DNA from: Pipra filicauda
Taxonomy: Eukaryota > Chordata > Aves > Passeriformes > Pipridae
Direction of reading: 5' to 3'
Assembly (NCBI RefSeq): GCF_003945595.2
Contig: NW_024104421.1
Location: forward strand, 4,340,001-4,404,000
Length of the DNA: 64,000 bases
Positions 1 through 11,375 of this stretch are shown here, in pieces (position 1 is the first letter of the stretch; the number at the start of each line of letters is the position of its first letter). The notes beneath the pieces are model-generated. The model ran no database searches and was not told the DNA's origin. It worked only from the letters and a program-made list of their open reading frames with translations. A program made the translations under genes and the position numbers.

Positions 1-487
1 GGGAGCATGGATAAGTGGTCCTTAGAATACTTGTTGCTTTTCTCTTACGGCCATGGCTGTTCTTAATATTTCTCCCTTTCATTTTTTTTTTTTTTAAAGG
101 CCTGGTATGGGAGGTTTGATCTCTTGCCAGGTAGCCTAGCGGGAATACTCTGTTCAGTTATGCAAGAAGCATGGATTTGATCCCTAACTCCCGTTACCAT
201 GCTCTTAGGGATACACGGTTACGAAAATAAAAGCATTAGCCTGCAGCCATCCTGCTGTGTGCTGTGCTCTCGTCAGATCTCACGTGTTCAGTGAGGTCAG
301 CCCTGCTCAGGACTCTTGGAGTTGGGGATGCTGTAGAAGCGTGGAAAGGAGACACACAGTAAAAAAGAATGTGCATGAAACACTGTCCTCATCTGTGCTT
401 CTCTCCATGGACTTTCTACTCTTTGTTTTCTATTTTTTGTTACCTTTTTTCCGTAACATGTACCATTATTTCATAAACATGCTTTTT

Positions 488-545
488 TCTTTTTTTTTTT
501 ATTTTTTTATTTTTGTTTGTTTGTTTGTTTGTTTGTTTGTTTTTA
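488..545 (+). repeat. Poly-T tract followed by (TTTG)n microsatellite
   Basis: A T-rich run leads into about seven tandem TTTG units. It is simple sequence in the left intergenic region. Confidence 0.9.
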
Positions 546-999
546 AGTCTACAAAGGCAATTACTATGAGTATGCAAAATTGTGTGGATGCAAGATTAAG
601 AATGGCATTTGGGAATTCATAGCTAAGTGACACTCAGGACGGAGACCTTTGCTATCCAGCCTTGCCCTACTGACCAGTTCAAGGTGCAGCAATGTGAGAC
701 ACTAGTTCAGTGCAGCTGCACAAAGAGGTACCATTTTAGCCTATGACAGTAATACAAGAATCATTTTGATACTCATGTGTGCACCGAAGAAGTTGTATTT
801 TTATTGTTTATCGTGGGTGGGTGTTTCCAGCACTGCCTGAGAGCTGCAGCCTGAGCCCTCTGTGAAACACTGCAGCACACTGTGCCCTGGAGAACTTACA
901 GTTTGATGGGCAGTGCAGGCACAAGGGGTCAGAAGGGCTCTGGCACTCATGAAGAATAAGTAATGTGATGTTGGCAAGTGATGTTTAAAGCTGTGATTC

Positions 1000-1206
1000 C
1001 AAGCCTGAGGAGGCTTGGATGATAGGGAAGAAAGTATAGAAGCAGAAAGGCTTGAGCCTGACAGAGTTCAAGAAGAATTTGGACAGTACTTTTGGGCACA
1101 TGGTGCGGCTCTTGGGGAGGATCTTGTGCAGGGCCAGGAGTTGGGTTTGATGATCCTAATGGGTCCCTTCTACAGAATCATATTCTATGATTCTGTGACT
1201 TTGACA
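1000..1206 (+). repeat. CR1 LINE 3' fragment
   Basis: The stretch resembles the CR1 3' untranslated region (GGGCCAGGAGTTGG, GATGATCCTAATGGGTCCCT) and ends with the CR1-type tail around ATTCTATGATTCT. The 124-residue open frame here is part of this repeat and is not a gene. Confidence 0.85.
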
Positions 1207-4200
1207 AGAATGGCAGAGAAGGAAAAGGGGGACAGATATGGTGCTTCTATCAACTTCAGGCTCCTGTTGGGTCCACTCCACTGCATTTTACTGCAAAGCC
1301 CCACTTCTAAGGGAAGAGGAAGGTCACGAGTTTGTGGGGAAGTGTGCGGGACGAATGTTTCCAGAAATCTGAGTCATAAGAAAATTTGAGCAGAAGGAAA
1401 GGTGGCTGCACTTGGCCTTTATTTTATCCTCTTGCAGTAAGAACACCTCAGAGGTAATACAGATATTAATGTTATACGTAGAGCATCTATATCTCTAGAG
1501 GAAAAACAAAGGTACTTATCATTTTACTTGACTCCCAAATGATGAAACGTTTAGTTTTGTCTAATTTCAACATCTTGTGAGCATATTCTGATCATTAGTG
1601 TGCACTCAGAGGAGGTGCTAATTGTCACCAGACACAGAACAAGGGACAGATGTTCAAGGAGGATCCTGCCTGTCCTTCTACAGCAACACTACAAGGAAAG
1701 CATCAGACCTGAAGCAAAACCTGAGGTCCAAACTCTTCTAAATGTCAGGTGAGCCCAACACTACATCCAACTGCAATAGCAAAACATCCCTCAGATCTGA
1801 GAAACTGCAAAACAAGAGGGATGTCTGGAGTAAGGTCTGATCTGTGTTCCTGCCCTCTCCTGACCTTGTGCAAAAGTGGCTCAGCCAGCTCTGCCTGAAC
1901 GTTTGACAGATGCTATTCAACAGACTACAAGAATTTCCATCACCTTCAAAACACACAACTACAGCACCACTCTGTATTCTCCTCACCTTCGCTTTTTACA
2001 TTTTTCCTTTGGGTTCTGAGCTTTATGTTATTAAATTTTGGTGTAAAACATTATAATAAATAATAAGCAGCAACATTTTCCATCCTAAAGATATCAAAGA
2101 CAGAAAAATATTGTTTCCCTTTTTCTAGCGAGGAAAGTGAGGCACTAATTACTTGCCCAAGGTGACTTTGCTCAGTAAAAGATAGCAAGACAAAGAGAAA
2201 ATTAATTTAATGTATTAAAGGTTAGGTTTGTTGGTTTGCCTTTTTTTTTTTTTTTTTTACTTCAGAAAAAGCACTCTAGTGGGAAAATGCAGTTTCAGAA
2301 ATGTGAAAATGAGTTCAAATATAATGTGAATCTAAAAGGGTTGGTTGTTTCACATGAATTTGTGGCTGTGATATGACAACAGATGAGTGATCAGTTTGTG
2401 TATAGATAATTGCAATGAGTCTAGCCTACAGGAAAAAATGTCTTTATGCAAGAGTTCTGGACAGGGTGGAAAAGCTTGAATGTTGCAGTGATGGAAAAGC
2501 TAATGGACAGAACAAGCACTCCAGACAGTTATCCAGAGCACAGCATGCAAAAGCACAGGAAATCTGACATGCCCTGAGCTGGTCTGGATCAGCCAGCAGC
2601 TCACAGTGAGGATTCTGCCAGCAACTGAGGGCAAAGCAGAGCATGCAAAGCCTCCACACAGGCCACGAGGAGCCCAGTGGAAACACCTGGCTTCATGTAT
2701 TCAATGAGCCAAGGGCAAAAGCATGTTCTGACTGAAGGGGGGCCTTGCACTATTTTGCCATTTCAGAGCAAAATGACTGAAAGTGGCAGTGCCACCATCC
2801 TGTTTAATATAAACAGGACCTCTCTGCAGCCCAACCCCAATTAGGGTTTTCCCATTGGTGTTGACTTGAGCAGTGGCTCTGGGTAAGCCAAAAGGCATTT
2901 TCCAAACCAGCAGTTACCACATTTCTTAACTGCAAAGCCTCTGCCATGCTGTCATGCATGACTTGTCTCACCACAAGGTGCTGCTTTTTGCACCCTATGA
3001 AAAATCTTGTCTTAATGACTGTGTGGGAAGAAGGCCCTCCATCTAAATCTTCCCGTGCCTGGGCAGCAGTGGGTAGTAGTGCTCCTTTTGTTAGAAGAGA
3101 AAAAATACTGTGTGTGATTTTGTTTTCGTTGGCTGTAACTTGCCAATGCAAAGCAGCCCAAGCTGAGCTTGCTGGTCACAGGGGCCTGAGAGCAGCCCTT
3201 GCTAAACTAAAAGCATCCTGACATCAGAACCACCAAAATGAGCCAGTGAAAGGTTATGGAATGTATCCAGTAAACATTGTTCTGGAGAGAGAAGGAATTG
3301 TGTCCATTATTTCACTGGCATGGAGCGTGATATTTTGTCCGGTATTCCACTGTCTGGGAATGGTGTCGTTTGGTATCCACCAGCCAGTTGAGGGGGCTGA
3401 GACATGCAGCTGGATAGAGATTGCTGGCTCTGTAGTTGAATTAAACACTGTGTTAAGCAGCTGCTCTCCTGATTTGCCTCCAGACTCTTTCTGTGCTGCT
3501 GTTCACACCTATTTGTGTGTGGTTGGGTAGGTCTTGTCTGCACAGAAAAGAGGTTTGATATATGACATTACACAGGAGCTCACTACAATTTACAGCCTCT
3601 CCCTGGTGCTTTGTCCAGTCCACTGCTACCCTGCTATTACTTCTCACATAGGACTTGCTGTATCCCCGCTGCTCTGCCCACCCAGCCTGAGATTCAGTCT
3701 TCCTTTTTTCTCTCTGTATTACCTTTCTTTTTGTCCTTTAGTGATGGATTTTGCAAACCTGCTGGCTCCTCTTTCTCAGGGGCACATGGGAAGGGACTGC
3801 ATCACCTCTTGCTTCCTCTTGAATTTCATAAATGCTTTGAATTGGATTTTACCCAAGCAGAAAAAAAGCATTTCAAGGGCTTCCCGTCAGCAGTATATAA
3901 ATAAAAATGGATCAGAATAGATTGGATTGTTGCTTCTTACATCCGCTTCCCCATTTTGTTTTTGACAGGTCCTGACACCCACACACACACACAGCCTCCT
4001 TGCTCAGACTCGGCTAGATCTGCTTTTTCGTCTGCTTTGAGTTTTTGGCAGGATTTTCCATTCAGCAGCTCTTACGCTGGTCCTTAGCGCTCACTTTGTG
4101 CTCTCCATATTCATGGGTCATACCAGGCCCATCATTAAAACACCGCAGGGCAAATACTGCACTGCACCCTCCTGCAGGCTCTGAAACGGGGGAGCTGCTG

Positions 4201-5084
4201 CTGCTGCCTCCTGATCTCCTTTGCATCTCCACCGGGCCCAACATCCCTCCCCCACTTCAGTCCCTGCTTCCCACTGCAAAGGAGGGGAACCGAGCAAACA
4301 ATCTGCAACAGGTAATTTATGTAATGAATTTACCCTTTTCCCCTGAGCTGAATATGCATGAGTGGCTCCTGATGTGTTCAAGTGCATCCACTGTTTGAAG
4401 AGGCTTGCCTCATTTTTTCCCCTGTGCGCTGCTTTTAATGCTACATATCAATCACAAGTGTTCCCTGGTGCGTCCAAAAGCTGGTATTTGCTATTCAAAC
4501 AGTGTTAAATTGTACCTGTTTGCTTAAGTTTTGAGAAATTGTTTCTGATCCTGAAGTGGATGAGCATGCAAATAGCTCTGTCACGCGTAGCACATACCCC
4601 TTTAAAATGTGGGTTTAAAGTTTACAGAGGTTTGCGCTCTTGCGATTCACTTTTCGCGAGCTTTTGTGCCGGGAGAACTCGGCTGCTTGAACGGGTGCAC
4701 GAAAGGGGAGCGTGAAAGCAACACAAGAACAAAGTAGCAGAACGCACTTAAAAACTCCCCGGTTCGTAAGTCAAGTTTTTAAATGGCCCGACTCTCCGCG
4801 AGCACCGGAGAGAAAACACGCGCGTGGGTCAGAGCCCCCCTTTTGCTTGCTCTGCTGCGCCAGCAATGTGGAAGCGCAAAAGCAGCCGGGTGCAGGAACC
4901 GGGCTGGACGTGGCAACGACAGAGCGGTGACAGGATTCGAGGACACGGCATGAAGCGGAGTCAGGGGAGTCTGGGCTGGGTATTACACAAAGGTTCTTCA
5001 CCCAAAGGGTGAACAGAGGCGCCGGGACGGGGCAGCGGTCACAGCACCAAGGCTGGCAGGGCTCAAGGAGCGTTTGGGCGATAC
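1207..5084. other. Intergenic sequence left of the CpG island
   Basis: No open frame here looks coding and no known exon was recognised. It contains poly-T runs (for example 2241-2258), the (CA)n repeat and a perfect octamer ATGCAAAT at 4566-4573. CpG content rises from about 4560 toward the island. Confidence 0.6.
3979..3993 (+). repeat. Short (CA)n microsatellite
   Basis: About seven CA units. Confidence 0.85.
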
Positions 5085-5223
5085 TCTGAGGACCGCGGTG
5101 CGACCGTCGGGGTGTCCCGTGCGGGGTCGGACTCGCTGATCCCTGTGCGTCCCTTGCAGCCCAGGACATTCCCGGATTCCCTCCCGCACCGCCACCGTGA
5201 CCCCGCCGGGGCGGCCCGGCCGG

Positions 5224-5236
5224 GCGGAAGTGACGC
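5224..5236 (+). promoter_or_regulatory. ETS/CRE-like core promoter element
   Basis: GCGGAAGTGACGC combines an ETS (GABPA-type) GGAAGTG core with a TGACG half-site. It is a common element at initiation regions of TATA-less housekeeping promoters. A second GGCGGAAGCG core follows at about 5246. Confidence 0.55.
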
Positions 5237-5289
5237 GGGGCTGAGGGCGGAAGCGGCGCGGGGCGCGGGGCGTGGCCGGCGCGCAGCAG
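5230..5289 (+). other. WASHC1: Candidate WASHC1 non-coding first exon (5' end uncertain)
   Basis: A strong donor CAG|GTGAGG lies at 5290-5291 inside the CpG island, and the first coding exon needs an upstream non-coding exon. The donor end is read from sequence. The transcription start is a guess based on the ETS-like element. Splicing from 5289 to 16902 would make an 11.6-kb first intron. Confidence 0.5.
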
Positions 5290-5651
5290 GTGAGGGGCGC
5301 GCGGGGCCGCGGGGGGCGCGCGGGGTGGGTGGGGCCGTGGGGCCGTGCTCTCCGCCTCTCAGACATGCGGCACGGGGGGACACGGCGGGACGGCGGGACA
5401 GCGGGACAGCTCCCTCCGGAGAGCAGCCCCGGCTCCGGTGGGAGCCCCCCTGCTGGGCCTGAGCGGCGCCCCCGCGAAGGGCTGTGCCGGGGCCGCGGCC
5501 TGTCCAGTGTGGCGGCCACCGGCGTTGCCCGGCGGGAACCCCGGGGAGCTCTGGGGAAGGAGAGCTTGTGGAATGAGAGTCACGCAGCGCCTGTTCGGGT
5601 GGGATAGAAGGGAAGTGGTTTGTTACGGTTGTTATCCTGGGGTGCCATTGC

Positions 5652-6205
5652 CAGCAGGTTGAGGGAGGTGATCCCGCCCCTCTACTCAACCCTGGTGAGG
5701 CCACATCTGGAGTGCTGTGCCCACGTCTGGGCTCCTCAGGGCGAGAGAGACATGGAGCTACTGGGGCAGGTCCATTGCAGGGCAACAAAGATGATTAAGG
5801 GACTGGAGCATCTCTGTTACGAGGAAAGGCTGAGGGAACTGTGCCTGTTCAGCCTCAAGAAGAGCAGACAGAGGGAACCTCCTCTGTGTTTGTCAGTATC
5901 TGAAGGAGTGCCAGGAGGACAGAGCCAGGTGCTCCTTGGTGATGCCGAGCAGTAGAACGAGAGGCAATGGCAGAAACTGATGCCCTGGAAGTTCCACCTG
6001 AACAGGAGGAATTGCTTCTTTACTGTGCACTGGAACAGATTGCCCAGAGAGGTTGTGGAGTCTCCCTCACGGGATAATCAAGAACCATCTGGACACAATC
6101 CTGTGCCATGTACTCAGGGATGGCCCAGCCTGAGTAAGGAGGTTGGACTAGTTGACCCACTGTGGTCCCTTCCAACCTGACCCCTTCTGTGATTCTTATG
6201 GTGTG
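5652..6205 (+). repeat. CR1 LINE 3' end (ORF2 tail and 3' UTR), 5' truncated
   Basis: It begins with the reverse-transcriptase ORF tail ([20 protein letters not shown]), continues through the CR1 3' UTR (GGAACAGATTGCCCAGAGAG), and ends near TTCCAACCTGACCCCTTCTG and TGTGATTCT. It is 5' truncated and decayed. It lies about 100 bp past the CpG island, in the presumed first WASHC1 intron, in the gene's sense orientation. Confidence 0.93.
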
Positions 6206-8245
6206 CTTCGATGCTGAGCCATGACATAGGTTGGGAAACCTGCCAGGCAGGCATGGAGCATGAAAACCTTGAGCATGCTGGGCTCTCGAGCTCCACACAG
6301 TGCTCTGGGGAATGGTCAAGGCTGTGCCTTTTCTCCATGTAGGTCAGGTACCCTGTAGGAGTGGACAGGAGATGCTGCAGCCTGAAGGGACAGACAAAAC
6401 AGAGAACGAGGTGTCCAAGAGAGAGGGTTACAGGACTGTGTTGTGGGTTATGTGATTTTTTTTTTTCCTCAGCAAGTCAGCTGATGGCTTGGTACGGGGT
6501 TGTGGGTGTTTTGTACTATTCCAGGTACTGACTGGTTACAGTGGACTATCAGCTAATTCAGAGAACAGCCAAGATTATAAATAATGTAACTCCCAGTCCC
6601 TCAGGGGTCAGCACCTGGAGTACCATGCTACCTGGAGTACCATGGATTATGGATTGCCTTTAAGTTGCACGAGGGTTTGTTTCTCACTCCCAGGGTGAGA
6701 AAGCGGTGCTGTTGTAATGATTTGTCAAATAAAAACCACATTGTCAGTGTTTACAAGTGAACCCAAATGCTGTTGTGATAATTACATTTATTGTAGTAAT
6801 CTTTTTCTGTGTTAAAAATAAAGAATGAGTCAGCCAATAGTAAAAAGACCACAGGGCTGCTAGACCTTGCTGTACACGTGAAGAAGGGCTGCTGATGCAC
6901 ATAGGGAACATTTTGGATCCACATCCAGCAGCGATGGTCATTGTTAGTATTTGTTTTAGTCTAGTATTTATTTTAGTAATCAGTGGAAGTCCTGTGACAA
7001 GCTTTCCCGCTCTCCTCTTTTTGGGTTTGGTTTTGTTGGTTTTGTTATTGTTTATTTATTGAATGTTGTGGTTCAGGTGTTGAGTGGTTGAACAGCACCT
7101 GGATTTTCCCAAAGGCCTCTTTCCAAAGAGGAGGCTTTTTGTCCCTGCGCAGAGTAGGCTAATTCTTGACTCTGCTCACTTCTACAGTGCAGCTTCCAGC
7201 AAGGAGTGTGGGATAATACCAGCTGTGGTTGTGGCATTTCATGTGACTCAGGCAAATGTCAGCTGGGACTTTGCCTGAGCTGACCTATTTATTTCACTTG
7301 GGTTGTGTGGCGGGTGTTGCTGGCAGTGATTTCCAGGCCGGGCTGACCTATCCTGGGGTAGATGAGGGAGAAGCTGAAACTGCCCCTATTTCTTGCCAGT
7401 TCTCTCAAATATGAAGCCTTCTCTGAGCAGTGAAAGGAAGTGGAGCGGATAGTGCTGCTCCTGCCACAGGCAAGGGCTGGAAGCAGAGTGACTTTGGCAT
7501 GTCCTTTAGAGGCTTTCTGCACGTCAGTTTTCTGGGGAATCAGTCAGTCAACTGTTCCTTGCATAGACTTTATTTTAGGAAGGTTACCTGCCAGGTTCTC
7601 CTGATATTTCGTTATGTTTGTCTTGTCTGAGTAGCAGAGGCTGCCTGATACACCTCTGTATTTCTGGGATGCTTTGAGGGTGTGGTTGGGGGTGCGGGGT
7701 GGGGGGAACAGCCACACTTCCAGAGCCCTGAGGCAGAAAAAAATGCCTGAGGCACTCCCAGAGCAGCACAGTCTGCTAGTCTTAGCATCTGCCCTTCTTC
7801 TATCACTCTGGATATTTAAACCGAGTTTTAAATCTTCATTCCTTCAGATAAAAAGTGCTGTTCTCTTCTTTCAACTCAGGAGTTAATTGGCCAGAAAACT
7901 GAAAGCAGAGAATTTCTGGGAACTGCTTTGCAGTCTGGCTTTTGGGTTCTGGTAATACCAATCACGGCAAGCTCAGCCTGGGCAGTGAAAGAGAAAGACA
8001 GAAATTGAGGGCTGGGGAAATATAATATTGAGATAATCCTGAAAACAAGGCAGATTTTTTTTTTTTATATAACATTTTTTTAGATTAAAGGTAATGTGCA
8101 GAGGAAGAAGAGGATTATGTCTGAAATTGTTATATTTCCCATGGATGTGGTGTAGGAGCTTGAAGGGAATAATTTTTATCACGCAAAAAAGCAATTTCTG
8201 TAGCTAATCAGCTCTGCTTAGACCCCTTTGCAAGGTAACCTTTAC

Positions 8246-8556
8246 CAGAAAATAGTCCATCCAGGTATCATTTTTTTGATCCAGCTTTTCTTCAACTCCT
8301 GTCATCCAGGCCTCGCTGTAGGGATATTCCTTCCAGCAAATGTGAACAGGCTTGAAGACATTCCTTATATAATGAGTTCCCTTCGTGTCTTCTTCCAGAA
8401 GTGCAAACATTCCTTTTGCTTTTGAATGCATAAAACGGGCAGGAACTACTTTGGTTGCCAGTTTGATTTGGTTGTTTCCTTCATTAAAGGATCCATTGTA
8501 ACACTGTGTGTGGGGTCTGGGGGCTGTAAATCTCCAGAACTTTGGAGCAGAGGGTA
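8246..8556 (-). other. Unidentified coding-like open stretch, possible exon or pseudo-exon
   Basis: The - strand is open for about 103 codons here, inside a 126-codon open frame. The inferred peptide has a balanced composition with many aromatic residues (for example VHICWKEYPYSEAWM and NDTWMDYFL). The stretch is bordered by a donor-like CTG|GTAAAG at 8245 and by pyrimidine-rich acceptors ending at 8557 (TTCAG) or 8540 (CAAAG). I do not recognise the family. It lies in WASHC1 intron 1 on the opposite strand. It may be an exon of an unknown gene, an old retrocopy, or chance. Confidence 0.3.
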
Positions 8557-11239
8557 CTGAATCAGGAGGTGAAAAACAGGACATTGCAAGTTAGGGTTCG
8601 TGGCAGAGAGATGTGGCAATGGTTATGTCTGCAGCTAAGGTCCTCTGCAGGAGGCTGAAGCTGATTTTGTATCAGAAAATTAGAGGAAAAAATTAACTGG
8701 GTTTTTTTGTTGTTTTTTTTTGAAGTGCTATGTTTTTCGAAGTAAGTATTTCTTGCTGTGGTCTGATAGCAAGAATGAGAAGCTCCAGACGTTCTGCAGG
8801 AGGCTCTACAGCAATGTTCCATCTACTCTGGGTTTGGAATGCCAGCGTTTAAGAGAACTTATTGCAGGGAAATGGCCCTCCAGGGGACTTTTGGCTTAAC
8901 CAGTGGCTCCTGTGTACATTAGGCATACAAAACCAAAGTGGTCCAGCTAGGAAATCAAAGGAAGAGCTTTGTCTGGATGTTTGGGATGGGATTCTCAGCT
9001 TTACTTTCGATGTCTGTATTGTAGCTGTAGCTAGGCTATTTGTTTAGTCTTTTTTTATAATAAGCAGTGAGAGGAAGGGAAAGCAGGCAATTAGCAGAGT
9101 GTTTGTGGTCAGTTGTAGATGGCTTAGAATCAGATCAATTGTTCATTAGAGCATCTGATTGTCTCCATTAGTGGTGAGAGCCAAAGGTGACAGTAGCAGA
9201 GGGGATTATCTGATTAACTTAAGATATCAACATCTGTCCATCAAAATGAGCTTTATGTATCCAGCTGGAGGAAATCATTTTCAGCCTGTGCTTAGAGGAC
9301 AGAGCTTTCTCAGCAAGGTGATGCAGCTTGGTGCCTCATGGCAGTGAGGGATGCTGTTTGTACTTCTCAAAGCAGATCTCTGCCTTGAGAGGATTGTCCT
9401 GAGGACAGTAGTGGCTCAGAGGCAGTCTTATGGAGCTGGGAGGATTGAAGTGCGCCTCTAAATTCTTTTAAGTCTCTACCTTTCAGGTTCTCTTCAAAAT
9501 TTAATGTAATAGCATTCTGTCTTCTGGAGAGTCAATATCATTTGATTATACTTGATCCGTCTTTAAATGTCAGGTATTTTGCAATTTGCCAGTGAGTTGC
9601 CATATGCTATTGTAAAGATGGGCTCTGAGATCTCAAATTTTGATTCTTTTTCTTAAGCCGAAGTGGAATAGGACAGTATGTGACAAACCAACAAATCTAA
9701 GTGGCTCTGAGTAGTTTTTAGGGAGAGTCTCCATTTGAGAATGATCATCTAATCTGTTGTTGTGTTGGTTCAGACCCACACTCCCCGGATCCAAGAGGTA
9801 ATGCAGTGGGTGGGAAAACATCCAGTTCCTGTGCCTTTAGTTCCCTGTCAGTAATGTCATTGCTTTAATGTCATATTGCTGGTAGATTTCATTTGCCTGT
9901 GATAGCTGCTGTTTCTTTCAAAGCAAAGTGTCTGAGCCAAAGGTGTCAGCAGGCTCTGGCTTCTTGAGAATCTACTTTCAGAAGTAGATTTTTGACGGGC
10001 TAGTGCTTTTCCTTTGATAGCTCTGAGAACTCAGGAAGGGTCACATACAGATAATATTTTATTCCAGAAGCAGCAGGGCAGGATAAAGGATGTTTGTTGG
10101 TCAGCCCGTGGTCCAGGGACACATGTTCCTCTCAGGCTCCTAGTTTACAGAAACTCTGTCAGTAAGCTGCTCTTTTGGTGCAAAGCAGCCTGTCTATTGT
10201 GTTCCCTCTCCAACTTGAGGAATTAACTGGGGAAAAATAAAAGTTCTTTGGTTTCAGATGCAAGCTTAATACCAGAGCCTCTCTTGCTGTTTCCAGAAGC
10301 AAGTATCTTCATTACCTTAATACTTGTGTCTAGTACAGTGCTGGGAGTCAGTAGGTTGAGCAAAACATATACTTCAAATGGAATGGACCTGGAGTACCTT
10401 TCATGCAGATCCCATGGTCTGTTGGGTTGGACTAAGTGGCTGGCAGTAGTTCATGGATGCAGCTAACAAAAAGGCACCTGGCACTGTAGCTGACATCGTG
10501 GTGCAACAGGATGTTCTTGTGGTACCCAGATGTGTGAGGTTCTGCATATGTGGTAAGTGCCAGTAATTCCGCACCCTTTGGGTATGGAGAAACCATGGTG
10601 TTATACCACTGGGCTGTTAGTGCAGCAGAAAAAGGTTTTTCTTTTCCTGTAGCTGCTGCTGGGACAAATGAGGTGAGGCTGCTTTGGTGGTGGAATACAG
10701 TATGGATAGGCTCAAAGTGTGAGGTTGAGTGTCTCTAAAGCTGGAGCAGAGGAGCAGAAATGGCTTTTACAGCTGTGGCTAAGTTAGTGTTGTGATGTAG
10801 ATGTGGCCATGATGTACTCTTGCTGGCTGAGAGGGAGGGAGAGGGATGGTTCCTAAAGCTTTCTAGTTTCCTGCACCCTTTTCCAATCTCTGTGTCTGGG
10901 GAACTCCAGCTCCTCAGTTTAATTCACTCATTGAAAGCGGGCGGGGAGGGACAGCTGGAATGGAGAGCTCTCTTGCTCCAGAAATGGCACTGGGATGTAA
11001 AATCCCAACTGATGCCAGGCCCTCCAAAGATGGAGAAACCCCACTCTTCTTAGCTTTATCTAAAATAGCTACTAGAGGTCTTGAGACCCAAAGCAGTAAT
11101 GTCTACAGTGGAGTTTGAGGCTGCTACTATAAGACACGTCTAGTAACATGAGCACCCTGGTGGAGTACAGCCTGCTATGGGGCCTAATTATGGTCTTATT
11201 AATGCTTTCTTTCCTCACTGCCTTCCAGCCTTCAGATGG

Positions 11240-11375
11240 TGATTAGACCTATTTATAGGGGCAGAGTTCCTTAATATTCATCACAGCGTACTTCTTGCCA
11301 ATCAAATCAGTAGCATCTGCATCTTTGATTGCTGCTTAATAACACTGTAGAACATGCTTAATTAAAAAATATAAA
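11240..11375. promoter_or_regulatory. Candidate enhancer-like interval with MEF2 site and AT-rich motifs
   Basis: A perfect MEF2 consensus CTATTTATAG lies at 11249-11258. It is followed by a CCAATCA element and TTAATTAA-like homeobox cores within 100 bp. Function is inferred from motifs only. Confidence 0.25.

Larger units (their letters stand above)
5085..5560. promoter_or_regulatory. WASHC1: CpG island, probable WASHC1 promoter
   Basis: This is the densest run of CG dinucleotides in the window, with G+C clearly above the flanks. It begins just upstream of a candidate non-coding exon and ends before a CR1 insertion. It is the only promoter-like island upstream of WASHC1 coding exon 1. The assignment to WASHC1 is inferred from position and from the donor at 5290. 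A divergent transcript to the left cannot be excluded. Confidence 0.7.

Noticed and set aside
1015..1389. 124-codon + strand open frame
   Set aside because: Its first half is a CR1 3' UTR fragment ending in the CR1 tail, and there is no protein similarity.
5063..5788. 241-codon - strand open frame through the CpG island
   Set aside because: It is arginine/proline-rich because of G+C content and stays open for lack of AT-rich stops. It crosses into the CR1 and has no domain.
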